Assembly: GCA_003427395.1 (NCBI GenBank)
Contig: BFEA01000973.1
Coordinates: forward strand, 40,608 to 101,379
Source of the DNA: Chara braunii
Taxonomy: Eukaryota; Streptophyta; Charophyceae; Charales; Characeae
Reading direction: 5' to 3'
Length of the DNA stretch: 60,772 nucleotides
The position numbers and the translations under genes were made by a program. Below the pieces are notes generated by a model that saw only the letters and a list, made by a program, of their open reading frames with translations, ran no database searches and was not told where the DNA came from. Of the stretch, positions 1-12,269 are shown piece after piece (position 1 is the stretch's first letter; each line of letters begins with the position of its first letter).

Positions 1-420
1 TGGCTAGCCCTCAATAAGGCGGGTGTCCAAGGATCCTTGTTACTCTTACCACTTAATGAATGTTAGGTTGATCAATGATAAGGCATGTGTCATTGAAACC
101 TCACTACTCTTATATCAGACTAGTCATTCATAAGAAAGGATTTCCCTGCTACTCTTATCACTGGCTAGCCCTCAATAAGGCGGGTGTCCAAGGATCCTGC
201 TACTCTTACCACTGAAAAGAATGTGGGATTGATTAATGATAAGGCAGGTGTCCCAGAAACCTCACTACTCTTATATCAGACTAGTCACTGATAAGGCAGG
301 ATTCCCCTGCTTCTCTTATCACTGGCTAACCCTTAATAAGGCGGGTGTCCAAGGATCCTGCTCTTACCACTGACCAAGCGTAAGGCTCATCAGAGTTAAG
401 GCAGACTTTCTCTGCTATTC
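1..420. repeat. 161-bp satellite array, copy A (left edge cut by window)
   Basis: Three successive copies of a block beginning TGGCTAGCCCTCAATAAGGC start near 1, 161 and 322, a period of about 161 bp. Each block contains three related ~54-bp sub-repeats, recognisable by ATAAGGCGGGTGTCC, ATAAGGCAGGTGTCC and ATAAGGCAGGATTTCC followed by CTACTCTTA. It is thus a small higher-order satellite. The array runs off the window start, so its true size is unknown. The same array occurs at 27,605-28,330. Confidence 0.85.
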
Positions 421-719
421 TTATCTCCACACAAGCCTTATCGATGGATCAAGTTATCGCTTTCGATGACATTTGTGCCTTGAATCGTTGCTAGTTTGAG
501 AACTTATGCTGGATCAGATGCATAATGAGAAAAATGATCGGTGTGATCTATGACAATTGATTGTAGCAAACTCAAATCAAGATACCCATCATCTTTTAGA
601 TGGAGTATAGAGAGAATGATCGTGAGAGGTTGATATCTTGTATCCATACTTCCAATCAATGCCCACAGCAAGATTGCTATACCCAGAAGCAATCAGTTTC
701 CATTCAGCCAACCCTTTCT

Positions 720-1001
720 CTACCCGCAAACCAAGACCTTTGTCCATCCCTTAAACCTTGAGGGGTTTATCGATCCTGAATTCCTGAGCCTTATGAGTAT
801 CATTTCGGATGGTAGCCTGTTATGTTCTAAAACAACAATTGGGTCTAAGTAACGTACCTCGTCGTTCCCTGCCTCCAAAGTTCCGCCTGAACTCCGGTAG
901 AGCTCCCACAATCGCCCTGTTACATGAATCAAATATGGAATGAGAGTCTTTTGCGCATGAGTCATGATTTCAGTAAGCCATTTGAAAATACCATTTTTCA
1001 C
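720..1001 (-). pseudogene. 93-codon open frame of unknown nature (copy A)
   Basis: An open frame beginning MKNGIFKWLTEI and ending GWTKVLVCG. The matching frame in copy B (28,607-28,888) has the same length but differs at roughly 19 of 93 residues, while the surrounding DNA differs by only several percent. That is about what neutral drift would give, so I see no sign of selection for a protein. I recognise no family, signal peptide or membrane segment. It may be a fragment of an old gene or chance. Confidence 0.15.
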
Positions 1002-1162
1002 TCATGTTGCTTGAAGATGGTTATGTGCTTATGTGGGTTTTACGCATATGAAAGCGGAGGGGGACGAAGTATGTAGGAGCCGTCATACTTGTCGACGACC
1101 CTCCTCTCTCTGCTGCCTCGCACCTTTCCCAACTCTGACTCTCATCCTACCAGGCGGCCTCA

Positions 1163-1263
1163 AATGATACAAATAATAAAATAATAATAATAATATTAAT
1201 AGTAACACGTTGATAGTAACAATAGTAACAATAATAATAGTAATAATAATAATAATAAAATGA
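1163..1263. repeat. AAT-type microsatellite (copy A); longer in copy B
   Basis: Interrupted (AAT/TAG)n tract. The corresponding tract at 29,066-29,187 in copy B is longer and purer, showing that this part of the duplication has diverged normally. Confidence 0.85.
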
Positions 1264-3198
1264 CATCCAAATCGGGTTGTGAGATCACGCAGGCGTCTGA
1301 GTAGCTATATACAAGCAACCAACATCATGGTACTGAGCATCCAGCCAAACAGAGCAATGCAATAAAGTAATGAGCCAATGCTCAAGCCCTCAGGCCTATA
1401 CCGACTGAGTAGCCAATGTCACTGTTCTTTGACCGATGCTCCGTGCATTTGTGTGAGAGGGACCGTGCATGCGTGCCAGTCATAGTGTGACCGTGTGTCT
1501 CTGTGTCACAACGTATGTGATACTGAATTTGTTTTGTATGTCTGGTTTGTTTGTCTGTCTGTCCGTTTGTTGTTTATGTGTCTAGGCTGTCTATCTGCCC
1601 AATCCTTCTGTTAGTCGTGTGCTTGCGTAGGTGAAGGGGCCGACCTGTAGGTTAACAGTGCAACTGCACCGCGTCAGCAGCCATGCAATCAGCGATACAT
1701 TCCAGTCACTCCTAGTCCAGTCAAGCAAGCACCGTACGGGACTGTATGCACCACTGACGTGGGAGATGGTCAGACCAACGAGCTGCAGAAGTATAACTCA
1801 AGAGGCAACGCCCAGTCATTCATTCTTTCTTGCGTGAGTCATGTAGCAGCGTTGTTACAGCGGCTTGTGCAAAGTGGTCGGCATGAGCCCTGAAGTCGCA
1901 GCGGGCGAGAGTGACGAGGAGCATCCATAGCGATAGGGTAGAGGCAGCTAGTGCAGCCATAGCTGTAGATCTATGTGAGGTGCGCGTGAGTTGTGCGAAT
2001 GTCCAAATGGTGCGTGTGGGATATCCAGGGTGATCCCTCGTGTGCGCACAGTAAGTTGCCGGCCGGTGAATCGCCTTGGCCAGTTGTAAAAGTGTAAACG
2101 AGCAAGTTTGATAAAATAATAATGACAACAATAATAATTATTATTATCACAATAATGAAATAGTAAAATGTAAGGAACATAAATATGGATGAAGCCTAGA
2201 ATCTAGATTGTTAAATCACACTGAAGCTCAAATAATCAAAGCAAAAGCGTACAGCATAATGGGACCGAACACCCATCCCTCTAAGAACGATACATCAGAT
2301 TCGTAAGTCGATGTTCACGCCTAGTTGAGCAACACCGACACACAACCCAATGTAGCTCTTATTCTTGAACGGCGTCTGGCGCCCTATCTACTCTACAACC
2401 TAATACTATAATTTTCATCAAACAACGTGGCGACCAACGAGTGATGATGTCACCACCCATGCCAACCTCCTCTCCACCCAGGTACGTCTCTCTTGATGAT
2501 CCACACAACGCCCTCTACCTTCAGTCAACCTGGCTGCGCCCCGTGCCTAAGCAGTGCTCCACTGCATCAATGCTAACCTGGCCCCTTTTGCCCAGCGTAG
2601 CTTTACACAGCGCAGTTCTCTGCGTTAGTGCGGCGTGCCGACGGTGCTTGCATTGGTCAGACCCTTCCCTACTTGCCACTTCTGCCTATATACCAGTGTG
2701 GCGCATGGGTGGCTAGCGTCGAGCCTGTGCTAGTGCCCTGGTAGCTGCGCCCAGGCTCACCTCGGTGTGGCCCAGGAAGTACAGCTACAGCCTTTATGCC
2801 TGGGTTACTGCCCAATTACGGACTTTTCCCAGTCCCCCATTGGTACACTCGGCCTTATTATGACAATGCTGCTTTTTGATTGGCCAGCGTCCAAATGTGT
2901 GACGTGTCGGCCTACCCTGGCCTGTCCCCGGGGCTCATCCAACTGAGGCCCTGGGCTCAACTGCCTTACGCAAGAGTCTGGAACCCATGGTGCACACCAC
3001 CCACTGTCGTACCGCAACTGACGGATACCCATCTTTCAAATCGTTGAAAGATGGCCTGTTTGTGGATATCTTGACCAACCTTCACTTAGGGCGGTCACAT
3101 GTCTAGCTCGCCTTCACTTAGGGCGGCACGAGGCTTGCCGAGGCCTTAGCCTAGAACATATGCAGGGCGACAAGGCTCCTACTAGGGCTCAATCCTTA
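1264..3198. other. Noncoding duplicated spacer without recognisable gene (copy A)
   Basis: No convincing coding region. Contains one copy (about 1,640-1,900) of a dispersed module with CAGTCAAGCAAG, a GTATAACTCAAGAGGC TATA-like box and a following CATTCATTC. Also a CAGGTACGTCTCTC splice-donor-like site at 2,480, two direct repeats of CCTTCACTTAGGGCGG near 3,080 and 3,110, and a 10-bp hairpin CATCTTTCAA/TTGAAAGATG around 3,030-3,053 that is degraded in copy B. A 103-codon minus frame at 1,820-2,131 is present in both copies but has no recognisable domain. Confidence 0.5.
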
Positions 3199-3199
3199 C

Positions 3200-3247
<48 letters not shown>

Positions 3248-3689
3248 TAATGACGCAAGGGAGATGAGCAATAGCGAAATCCAGCAATCAAACAGCATCA
3301 TTCATATGAGTCCAGATAGTCTTGACCTCAAACCAACAGCAGAAATGCACCAAGAGATTCACCAAATAAGAACACATCAATAGTTCATAATTGACAATGC
3401 TGAACTTGTCCCATCATCATCATCAACGAAGAACCAGCGTCGGTGTCCTATCTGGTGCTTGGCGCCCAGGTTACGGATGGCAGGTCCTATCTAGCCTATG
3501 CCGCAATGCTGAAAATGACGTCAGCAAACTCTCCCGCAAAAACGAGCAGGCAGTGGCCAATGCCGCCTGCTTCAGGCACCTGGTAAGTCTTTCGCTTCCC
3601 TCACCACCGCGATCCTTTTACAGACAGATGCCACATGTACTCCACCTGCTATGCAAATACTAATACTACTACTACTACTACTACTAATA

Positions 3690-4289
3690 ATAAAACGGTA
3701 TTCACCACTTCGCAGTAGCTGATGCAGATCCCAGGGCTCGATCCCTAGTTCCCTACCTTGCCTGTGTACAGTAGCTGTGTCAGCCCGTAGATTTGAACCT
3801 GCAACCTGTAGGACTGCCACTGGTAGGTAGAATTTCGTAGGTTACGGGGTAGCAGGGATTCGAACTGTAGACCTGTCGGGTAGGAGTCTAGACAGTCCAG
3901 AGGTCGTAGCTGTAGACTGTCTGAAGGGTCAAGGTCGTAGCTGCTACTTTCCTGAAAAGGCAAAGTCGTAGCTGCTATGTACCGAAAGGGCAAAATAGAA
4001 GTTTCTAGGAGTGGCCTTTCGGAATCAGCCTACGTTAGGCAGAGGCAAGCGGTCAAGTGGTGGCAGCCCACCTTGTACAGTTAACAGTCCCAGTCCACCC
4101 AGTCCAGTTCAGTCAAGCAAGTACCGTCTGAGACTGTGTGTATCATGGGCCAGGGGTTACAGGGTAGACCAACGTGACATAGAAGTATAAATCAAGAGGC
4201 CGCGCCCTGCCATTCATTCATTCATGCGGAGGCCATGAGGGAGTGCTGCCTCAGCGTCTTGCGCTAGGAGGTCTGCTGGAGGCCCGAAG
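3690..4289. repeat. Dispersed repeat with tRNA B-box-like motifs and a TATA-like box (copy A)
   Basis: On the minus strand three sequences resemble the RNA polymerase III B box: at about 3,855-3,865 (GTTCGAATCC), 3,790-3,800 (GGTTCAAATC) and 3,734-3,746 (GGATCGAGCCC), spaced 55-65 bp apart. On the plus strand, AAGTATAAATCAAGAGGC near 4,187 is a TATA-like box in a module that also occurs near 1,790, 4,905, 29,720, 32,105 and 33,010. A diverged inverted copy of the whole repeat is at 41,770-42,420. No complete tRNA cloverleaf can be folded by eye. Confidence 0.5.
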
Positions 4290-5560
4290 TCTGTCCCACT
4301 GTGACTGTGTATGTCACAGCGTCTGGGTTCGTTCCACTATGATTGTGTATGTCACAATGACTGTGTGTTTCACCATGTCTGTGTGTGTACCACAGAGTGA
4401 GTCATTGTCTCATAGTGTCTGTGTCACCCTGTGCACTGTGCCTTTCACTGTGCTAGCATCACGGTGACTGTATGGCTGCGTATCTGTAGGTCTATGTGAT
4501 TTCACTCTGTCTGCGTGTATCACTGTGCACTCGTGCATCTCCGTGTAACTGCGTGTATGAGACTGTGTGACTGCTCACCTACGTCACAGTGTATGTGANA
4601 CCGAGTGTGTCACGACATCTGTCCGCGTCACAGCGTCCGTCCGTGTTCACGTCACAGCGCTCGCGTATGCGTCATTCTTTGCCTTAGCAAGTTCTAGAAG
4701 CCTTAGTTGCCGCTTATTCTGGAATTTCCAGGTCGTAACTGCCACAGTCCGAACAGGGTTTCTTCGTCAGTGTGGCTGTATCGAGTCTGCAATACAAACC
4801 CATGCAGTCTACGGNTCNGGTCCAGNCAGTCTCAGTTCAGTCCAGCTANTACCATGAGGGACTGTGTGCACCTTGGGCCGGTGGTAAGGGTAGGTCAACG
4901 AGTCTCAGCAGTATAATCAAGGAGCAGCCCCCAACCATGCATTCATTCCCACGTGAGTCNTGCNGGAGTGTTGCCNCANCAACTTGTGCACGGTCTGTAG
5001 CGGCCCGGAGAGNAGGCGGTGTGGACGAAGATCGTAGNTNGCAATAGCGTAGCGGGTGTGTTTTCAGTGCCACTNCNTGCCTGACAGCACCACTGTTCCT
5101 ATTCACGGCGTACCCGCCACTGTGTAATCATGTCATCACGTGCCTNAGTATCTGCTTTGTCNNTGTGCCTACGTATGCCCCTTTTATATGTGTCACCTTG
5201 CCCTGCNTGACTCAGTTGAATGCGCGTCACAGTGTTCGTGTTACTGTGACCGCTTCTCNTGTCANCGTGTATGANACACTGTNTTAATATGCAGGACATT
5301 GTGCCTGTGTGGCCGTCACACCGTTTGCGTGAGTCCCACTGTGTACATGCCTGTCACATAGTGCCTGCGTGTGTCTCACCTTGTCGGTGCTTGTGGCTGT
5401 GTGGGTCACTTCGCACTGCGTGTCCGTGCACTTTGTCTGTGCATCGTATACATGACTGCGTCACGGTGTGACTGTGCCGCCGTGTCTATGCCAGTGTGAG
5501 AACGTGTTTTGCAAACCGCAGAGTGACCATCGTTGCGTGACTGTGTATCTGTGTAACAGT
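4290..5560. repeat. Degenerate GTGT/CACA minisatellite (copy A)
   Basis: Long stretch built from variants of CTGTGTNTGTCACAGTG, about 18-20 bp each, with no sustained reading frame. Contains numerous single ambiguous bases between 4,599 and 5,283. Short open frames here (for example those starting at 4,243 or 4,567) are Val/Cys/Ser-rich by-products of the repeat and are not genes. Confidence 0.75.
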
Positions 5561-5978
5561 CCGTGCCCGTTTATCCAATCCGTCTGTCTGTTCAGGTAAG
5601 TCTGTGTAGAGGCTTAACCTGTAGATTAGCAGTGCAGCCTCACTGGGTCAGCGATACACCCCTCCCCTTCATGCAGCCAGCTTCACAGTCCACGTCAGTC
5701 TAGGTCAGTTAAGCAAGTGTTGTATGGGACTGTGGGGTGATTACTGCGACCATAACCGCCGTAACTGTCGATGTAGTGCAGCGGCTGTGACACCAAGGGT
5801 GATCTTGCGTGTGGAAACTAAGTTATTGTTGGGCGCTGAGTCGCCATAGTCCTTGAAAGTGAACCCGTATCCGGGTTCCCATATCCTTGAGTTTTGAGCG
5901 GGCGCATGGCGTCAGTCCGCTGTGCTGCTGTTCTCATGCATGAAAAGTGTGACTGAAAGTGAGTCTGATGGCTCAATG

Positions 5979-6032
<54 letters not shown>

Positions 6033-6420
6033 GATAATAGATAATAATAATAAAAACAATAATAAGGAAGATGATCAATAGCGAAACTCACCAATCAAAC
6101 TGCATCATATACATCAGACCAGATAGTCATGACCTCAAACCAACAGCGGAGTTGCGTCCCGTGTCTTATCAACTAAGAAGACACTAAGAGCTCATAATGA
6201 ACAATGCTAGTATAGTCTCACCATCATCGACGAAGAACCAATGTCGGTATCTTATCTAGCCTAGACTACAATGCCGAACCTTGATGGTGACGATTTTTGG
6301 ACGTACTGGCATACAGCGGCCAATGTCGCACACTTCCAGGACCAGGTACGTCGCTCGCTGCACTCATGACCTCGATCCCATTGTACGGATGTCACGTGCC
6401 TTGTATTGCCACTGTGCATC

Positions 6421-6467
<47 letters not shown>

Positions 6468-6824
6468 TAATAAGAAATGCTAAAGCAATAGCGAGCTTCA
6501 CACTCCACACAACATCATGTGCAATTGAACAAATAGTCGGGACTTCGAACCAAGAGCGGAATAGCAACGTGAGTCCCTCCAATTAAGAGAACGGCAAAGC
6601 TTATGATTGACAATGTTGGTATAGTCTCATTATCATTAGTGCAAAACCATTGTCGAAGTTCTATCTGGCCATATTACTACAATGCTGAAGGTGATGACAA
6701 CAGTCCTCTTGAAACATGAGCCTATGGCGGCCAATCCCGCATTCATCAGTAACAGGTAAGCCCCTCGTCTACTCTCAGTGCCATATGCCACCAGTACCTA
6801 CAGACCATGCATCTGATCAATAAC

Positions 6825-6890
<66 letters not shown>

Positions 6891-9233
6891 TATTATTATT
6901 ATTATTATTATTATAATAATAATACACAAAGAAGATGAGCAATAGTGAACCTTCCGATCGCTGCCGCACCATACACCTTCGGCCAGATAATCGGGTCCTT
7001 GATCAAAAGCATAATAATAATAATAATAATAATGTGATAATAATAACAGTATCAGAAATAATATTCATTATTAGGAAGACGAAACGATAATAATAATTTC
7101 GAAACCGAATGTACCCAGAACACCTCTGGGCTTAGCTGCCTGGTTCACGAGGCGCTTCGGCATTACCCCCTTTCTTCCTCTCTTTTCTCTTACATGTATC
7201 CCCTCTCTCTCTCTAGAGATATGGTTCAGTGAAATTTCTCACATTATTTCCAATGGTAGCCTGCCGAGATCACCGCAATTCAGACTCTTCATCAAATTGG
7301 TAGGAGTGACGGTTGGCGTGTACAAGAGGCAGGGATGTAATCAGTATAACCGATTACCCCACTTCAAGGAGTATGAGCGAAAGAGATATACAGAAATCCA
7401 TCTCATGAATTCACACAGCCGTCCGAGCAGTCATTTTTTTAGCGGGGAGTACAAATGCACTGAGAAAACCATCCATAAAGTGCACTACAATGAAGTATTT
7501 AGCCCATGTCCAAGCCCATAGGTCACACCAGCACAGTATCTAAAGTCGCTTTCTCTGTCTGGCGCACAGCGCCCTGCTTACTCTACCATACTACCTTATT
7601 CTTCAACAAGTTCACACAATAGGATCACTTTGACTCACGGAGCAAGGTACCTAACGATCCACCCCATTGATGATTTTTTTTTCATGTATCCGGTTAGTAT
7701 CTTGCCCCCTTCACTGTGTTTGTGCCCTCGCACATCAAGGTCATCTGCACTTCTATTTTTCCGTATATACATGTGTCATTTTGTCTGTGTATTCGTTTGT
7801 CAGCCCGTACTTAGTCTGTCAGATTGTTTGTGCCTGTCATCAGCTTGGGGCACCACCTACTGTTCATGCATGCGAAGTGATGATCGAAAATAATAATAAT
7901 AATAGTAAATAATAACAATAATAATAATAGTAATATTAATAATGATAATGTGAATACGATTTTGCATAGAGATGAGTAATATCGAGAATCGAAAATCAAA
8001 CAACATCATGCTCATGAGACCACATAATCATTGTCTCGACCTCCAACAGAATTGCATCATGAGATACATCAAGAGTTCATAATTGACAATGCTGTAATAG
8101 TCCCTTCGTCATCACCAATCGAAGAAACAGGGCGGATATCTTATCTCTCGCTCGGCGCCTAGACTTCATATGGCAGATCCTATCTAGCCTACCCTACGAC
8201 ACGCATGACGTCAACAACTTCTCTGTTACGAGCAGATATCGGCCAATGTTGTTCGTGTCAGGTGCCAGGTACGTCTCTCGTGCCCTTTATGACCTTGGTC
8301 CCATCACGGATGCCACGTGTACCCCAACAACGCCATAGTCCTAATAATAATAGTATTAATAATAATAGTAATAATCGTAATAATAATAATAAAAACGATG
8401 GGCAATAGCGAACTTCAGCAATCAAACAGCATCATATATGCAGCCAAATAGGCGTGACCTTGAACTAACATCAGAACTGCAACATTAACTTCCCCAAGTA
8501 AAAGGCACAAGGAGCTCATGATTGACAACGCTGGAATAGTCTTATCATCATCATCCATGAAGGACCAGAGTTGATATCCTATCCGACGCCCGACACCCAG
8601 ACTACAGATGGCGGATCCTACTTAGTCTATCTACTGTGCTGCTGACGTCGTCAATAACTTCCCATGTACGAGCATATTCCTGCCAATGCCCACTTCGTCA
8701 AGCACCAGGTAGGTCTCCCGTATCACTCAGAACCTTGATTCCCCCTACACACAGATGCTATGTGGTCCCAGACTATGCAAATAATAAATGAAATTATAAT
8801 AATAATCACGGTAATAATAATAATAATAATAAGGAAAATATAAAACATGAATGTGGATGAAACGCAGAAATCAAAATTTTGCAGAATCACACTGAAGTCT
8901 GAGTAGTCAATGCAAGAACAGATATCACAAATGGAACCGAGTAACCACCCAATTGATAACAATGCAGAAAAATCGCGAGTCAATGTCCAAGCTCAACGGG
9001 GCAACACCAACAGCATAACCCAATGTAGCTCTCTGTCTGAACGGCGCCAGGCACCCTATCTACTCTACAGACTAATCTTACAACCACAGCAATGAAAATC
9101 AACCAGACAACTAGACTATCAACGAGCTATGACACCAATACCAGTCTCTACAAAGTATGTCTCTCGCCGCTTTTGCAACCTTCGATACACAGATGCCACA
9201 TGTACGCAATCAACCGTGCATGTAATAATAATN

Positions 9234-9288
<55 letters not shown>

Positions 9289-10344
9289 TAATAATAATAA
9301 TAAGCAACAACTAAATGACAATTCCAGATTACACCAACACATTGAAAGCCAGATAATTACATCGTGCCCAACGAGCAGCAATGCACCATTAATACTCCAA
9401 TGGACGTTCGTAGCACTGAAAACCAATGTCCACGGAGACTACACTCTGTCCCCCCAGCACGAAGGACCAGTTCCTTTACACTCACATCCTACGCTCAGCG
9501 TCCAACCTACTCCTACTTAGCTACTACAGGCTTACAAAAAGACAATGCAACTGTTGACATCTGCGGCAGCCCGATGTACTTGAGGATATTGGCCACTGCA
9601 TACCATTGCCAATGCCAGGTATGCGTCCTCACATCACCATCATCACCATCATTTCCTCATCCTTCTCCTATCCTCATCATCATCCTTCACCTACCCCCTC
9701 CTCTCTCCTCTCTTTCTCCTTTCTCTCTCTTCCTTCTCCATCTCTTCTCTCACCCTCTCCTTCTCCTCGATCTCTCCCTCTCCTCTTCCTCGAACTCTTT
9801 CTCCCTCTCGATCTCTCCTCCCTCTCACTATGTGTACATGTGCTGCATATAGTGAAGGTGTTGACCAGAACAAGAGTCGGCCTCTCACACACAGTACGAG
9901 GTAGCGTAGCGAAGGCTCAGTTACCAATGATCCGATCAACCAGTATCGCAATGTGGCCCTGACACCTCATCATCACGCCATGGCGTGAAGGGGTCTAGCG
10001 CTATACACAGAAAGGTGGCGCCAGATCAGACATTCATAAACGAAGAGAAGGGATTAGACGAAGAAGAGAAAGGGAAGATGGGAAAGTCGTCAACACCGAG
10101 TCTTATTACAAGTCCCAAATAGTCCCTCTTCAAATATCTGAATCCTATTGTCGAGCCTGGATCGAATGTCCTCCAGTCCCAAAATCATCGACCTCTGTCT
10201 CTCTTTCCCAGTCTGTAGGTACTGAGAAGTTAGGTAGCGAGAGGGCGAGAAGAGATGGTGGACTTAGAAGAGGAAGAAGAAGAACTCTCTCTCTCCCCCC
10301 CTCTCTCTCTCTCCTTAGTCGAATCATGAACGTCTCACACACAC
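4482..10344. other. Tract that looks identical to 32,575-38,437 including ambiguous bases
   Basis: The single-base ambiguities I checked recur at +28,093 (for example 4,599/32,692 and 9,233/37,326), and AAT tracts have the same lengths. The only difference noticed is G at 4,751 against N at 32,844. The tract ends at 10,344, the last base before the gap. Confidence 0.85.
9630..9835. repeat. Pyrimidine-rich low-complexity tract (copy A; copy B 37,723-37,928)
   Basis: Runs of CATCATC, then CTCTCCTTCTC and CGATCTCTCCCTC. The Ser/Pro/Leu-rich plus frames and Arg/Glu-rich minus frames across it reflect base composition only. It follows the splice-donor-like CAGGTATGC at 9,617. Confidence 0.8.
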
Positions 10345-11149
10345 NNNNNNNNNNNNNNNNNNNNNNNNNNNNNNNNNNNNNNNNNNNNNNNNNNNNNNNN
10401 NNNNNNNNNNNNNNNNNNNNNNNNNNNNNNNNNNNNNNNNNNNNNNNNNNNNNNNNNNNNNNNNNNNNNNNNNNNNNNNNNNNNNNNNNNNNNNNNNNNN
10501 NNNNNNNNNNNNNNNNNNNNNNNNNNNNNNNNNNNNNNNNNNNNNNNNNNNNNNNNNNNNNNNNNNNNNNNNNNNNNNNNNNNNNNNNNNNNNNNNNNNN
10601 NNNNNNNNNNNNNNNNNNNNNNNNNNNNNNNNNNNNNNNNNNNNNNNNNNNNNNNNNNNNNNNNNNNNNNNNNNNNNNNNNNNNNNNNNNNNNNNNNNNN
10701 NNNNNNNNNNNNNNNNNNNNNNNNNNNNNNNNNNNNNNNNNNNNNNNNNNNNNNNNNNNNNNNNNNNNNNNNNNNNNNNNNNNNNNNNNNNNNNNNNNNN
10801 NNNNNNNNNNNNNNNNNNNNNNNNNNNNNNNNNNNNNNNNNNNNNNNNNNNNNNNNNNNNNNNNNNNNNNNNNNNNNNNNNNNNNNNNNNNNNNNNNNNN
10901 NNNNNNNNNNNNNNNNNNNNNNNNNNNNNNNNNNNNNNNNNNNNNNNNNNNNNNNNNNNNNNNNNNNNNNNNNNNNNNNNNNNNNNNNNNNNNNNNNNNN
11001 NNNNNNNNNNNNNNNNNNNNNNNNNNNNNNNNNNNNNNNNNNNNNNNNNNNNNNNNNNNNNNNNNNNNNNNNNNNNNNNNNNNNNNNNNNNNNNNNNNNN
11101 NNNNNNNNNNNNNNNNNNNNNNNNNNNNNNNNNNNNNNNNNNNNNNNNN
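10345..11149. other. Assembly gap, 805 Ns
   Basis: Continuous unknown bases. The left flank ends at a CACACACAC; the same contig end appears in copy B at 38,437. Confidence 0.99.
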
Positions 11150-11492
11150 ACTCACCCACACCAGATGGAAAACTCTACAGACTGTCGGTTCACACCCCAT
11201 CACAAGCCAGCAAAACATCCACGAAACAAAGAAAGGTCTGTCACAGCCAAAAAATACACTCCAGACACNCCGCTGGCACTAGAGGCACAACATGGCCGCC
11301 TAGTAACGGCCCCGACCACTGCCGCTCGACCTGACCGGAAAAAACCGTAGCAGGAAGCTAGCGAAGTCGTAGTATATATCGTCACAAATAGAACTGCCCG
11401 GTAAACTGTAGGCAGAGAGAGAGAAGAGGACAAAAAACGAGGGGCTGTGACAAACTGTTTCGTCGGAGTTTCACTGACTCATCAGGAGGCTG

Positions 11493-11548
<56 letters not shown>

Positions 11549-11550
11549 GC
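11150..11550. other. Copy-A-only spacer with AT microsatellite
   Basis: Sequence after the gap, without counterpart in copy B and without recognisable coding region. Ends in (TA)n and a T-run (about 11,492-11,548), just before homology with copy B resumes. Confidence 0.6.
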
Positions 11551-12150
11551 GTGATTGTGGACTTACCTCTCTCACTCTCCCGCTCCACCGTTGTCTTCGT
11601 CGTTGTCGCCGCTGGAGCCGCCGTCGCCGGAGCTCGGTCAGGTGAGTACTCCCTCTCTACTTCTTCCTCTCTTTTCCCTCTTCCTCTCTTATCTCTCTCC
11701 CTTCTCCCTTTCGTGTGTCTTCACACTCACTTCTGTCATACACGCCGTTCGTCTTTACCGAGTTCGTCGTCGCCACCTTGGGTTGCTTTCGGATCAGGTA
11801 AGTTTCCTCCTTCGACTTCCTCTTCTCCTCCTTTCTTTCGTGCGACCACCTTCTCCTTTCCCGCGTTTCCCTTCCTTCTCACGCGGTCTTTTTTCCTCCT
11901 TACGAGTAGTTCCTCCTAGCTTTTCGCGTACTCCACCCTTCGATTCTCTGCGCTCTGCCCAGCAAGCGGTCGTTCCCGATCTTGCTTCTGTGGGATTTCG
12001 CGGTGGCTTGTTCTTTTCCTTGACGAGGGACCCTTCGTGCTATAGGCTGATGCCGCACGGTAGGATAGTCGGGCCTCTTCCCGTCTCCGGCTGAATCAGC
12101 CCGACTTCCGGATACAGATTCACCTACGTGAATAAGGGGAATAAAAGGTA
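11551..12150 (+). other. Exon-like block with splice-donor-like sites (copy A; copy B 38,896-39,500)
   Basis: A GC-rich Ala/Val-coding stretch (GTCGTTGTCGCCGCTGGAGC) ends in GGTCAG|GTGAGTAC at about 11,640, and a second GGATCAG|GTAAGTTTCC follows near 11,795; both are followed by pyrimidine-rich DNA. The arrangement resembles 5' untranslated or short coding exons followed by introns. The two copies keep both donor sequences. No protein family is recognisable, and frames here are mainly shadows of the CT-rich sequence. Confidence 0.35.
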
Positions 12151-12269
12151 CGGGTAAAGAGAATAATCAACAAAAGAAAATAAAACAATGAAACGAATCT
12201 AACTTCCAAATTAAAATAAAATAAAAAAAATGAACGAATTCAAACGAGTACTACTACCAACTGCCCAGC

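Larger units (their letters stand above)
3199..9305. repeat. Array of ~0.4-0.5-kb modules delimited by AAT microsatellites (copy A)
   Basis: Modules sharing a start like GAGCAATAGCGAA...CAATCAAACAGCATCAT are seen near 3,268, 6,071, 6,486, 6,939, 7,973 and 8,400. Most end with a (G)GCCAATG box, then 20-40 bp later a CAGGTAMGT splice-donor-like sequence (GT at about 3,593, 6,355, 6,756, 8,269, 8,709, 9,619), a TGCCACATGTAC-like box and a run of (AAT)n. The AAT runs lie at about 3,199-3,250, 5,978-6,065, 6,419-6,474, 6,822-6,925, 7,013-7,110, 7,889-7,953, 8,340-8,397, 8,779-8,835 and 9,223-9,305. I recognise no transposon family. Confidence 0.7.

Noticed and set aside
1820-2131. 103-codon minus frame conserved in copy B (29,751-30,062)
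   Set aside because: Similarity follows the overall DNA similarity of the duplication, there is no recognisable domain, and other frames are equally conserved.
3199-9305. CRISPR-like array, because of regularly spaced repeats
   Set aside because: Units are ~430 bp, degenerate and separated by microsatellites in eukaryotic DNA; no short exact repeats with unique spacers.
9092-9520. 142-codon frame with a long poly-Asn stretch, and many poly-Leu, poly-Ile and poly-Asn frames in both copies
   Set aside because: These are translations of (AAT)n microsatellites in different phases; no conserved flanking domain.
10145-11282. Long open frames of more than 270 codons over 10,145-11,282
   Set aside because: They consist almost entirely of unknown bases in the assembly gap.
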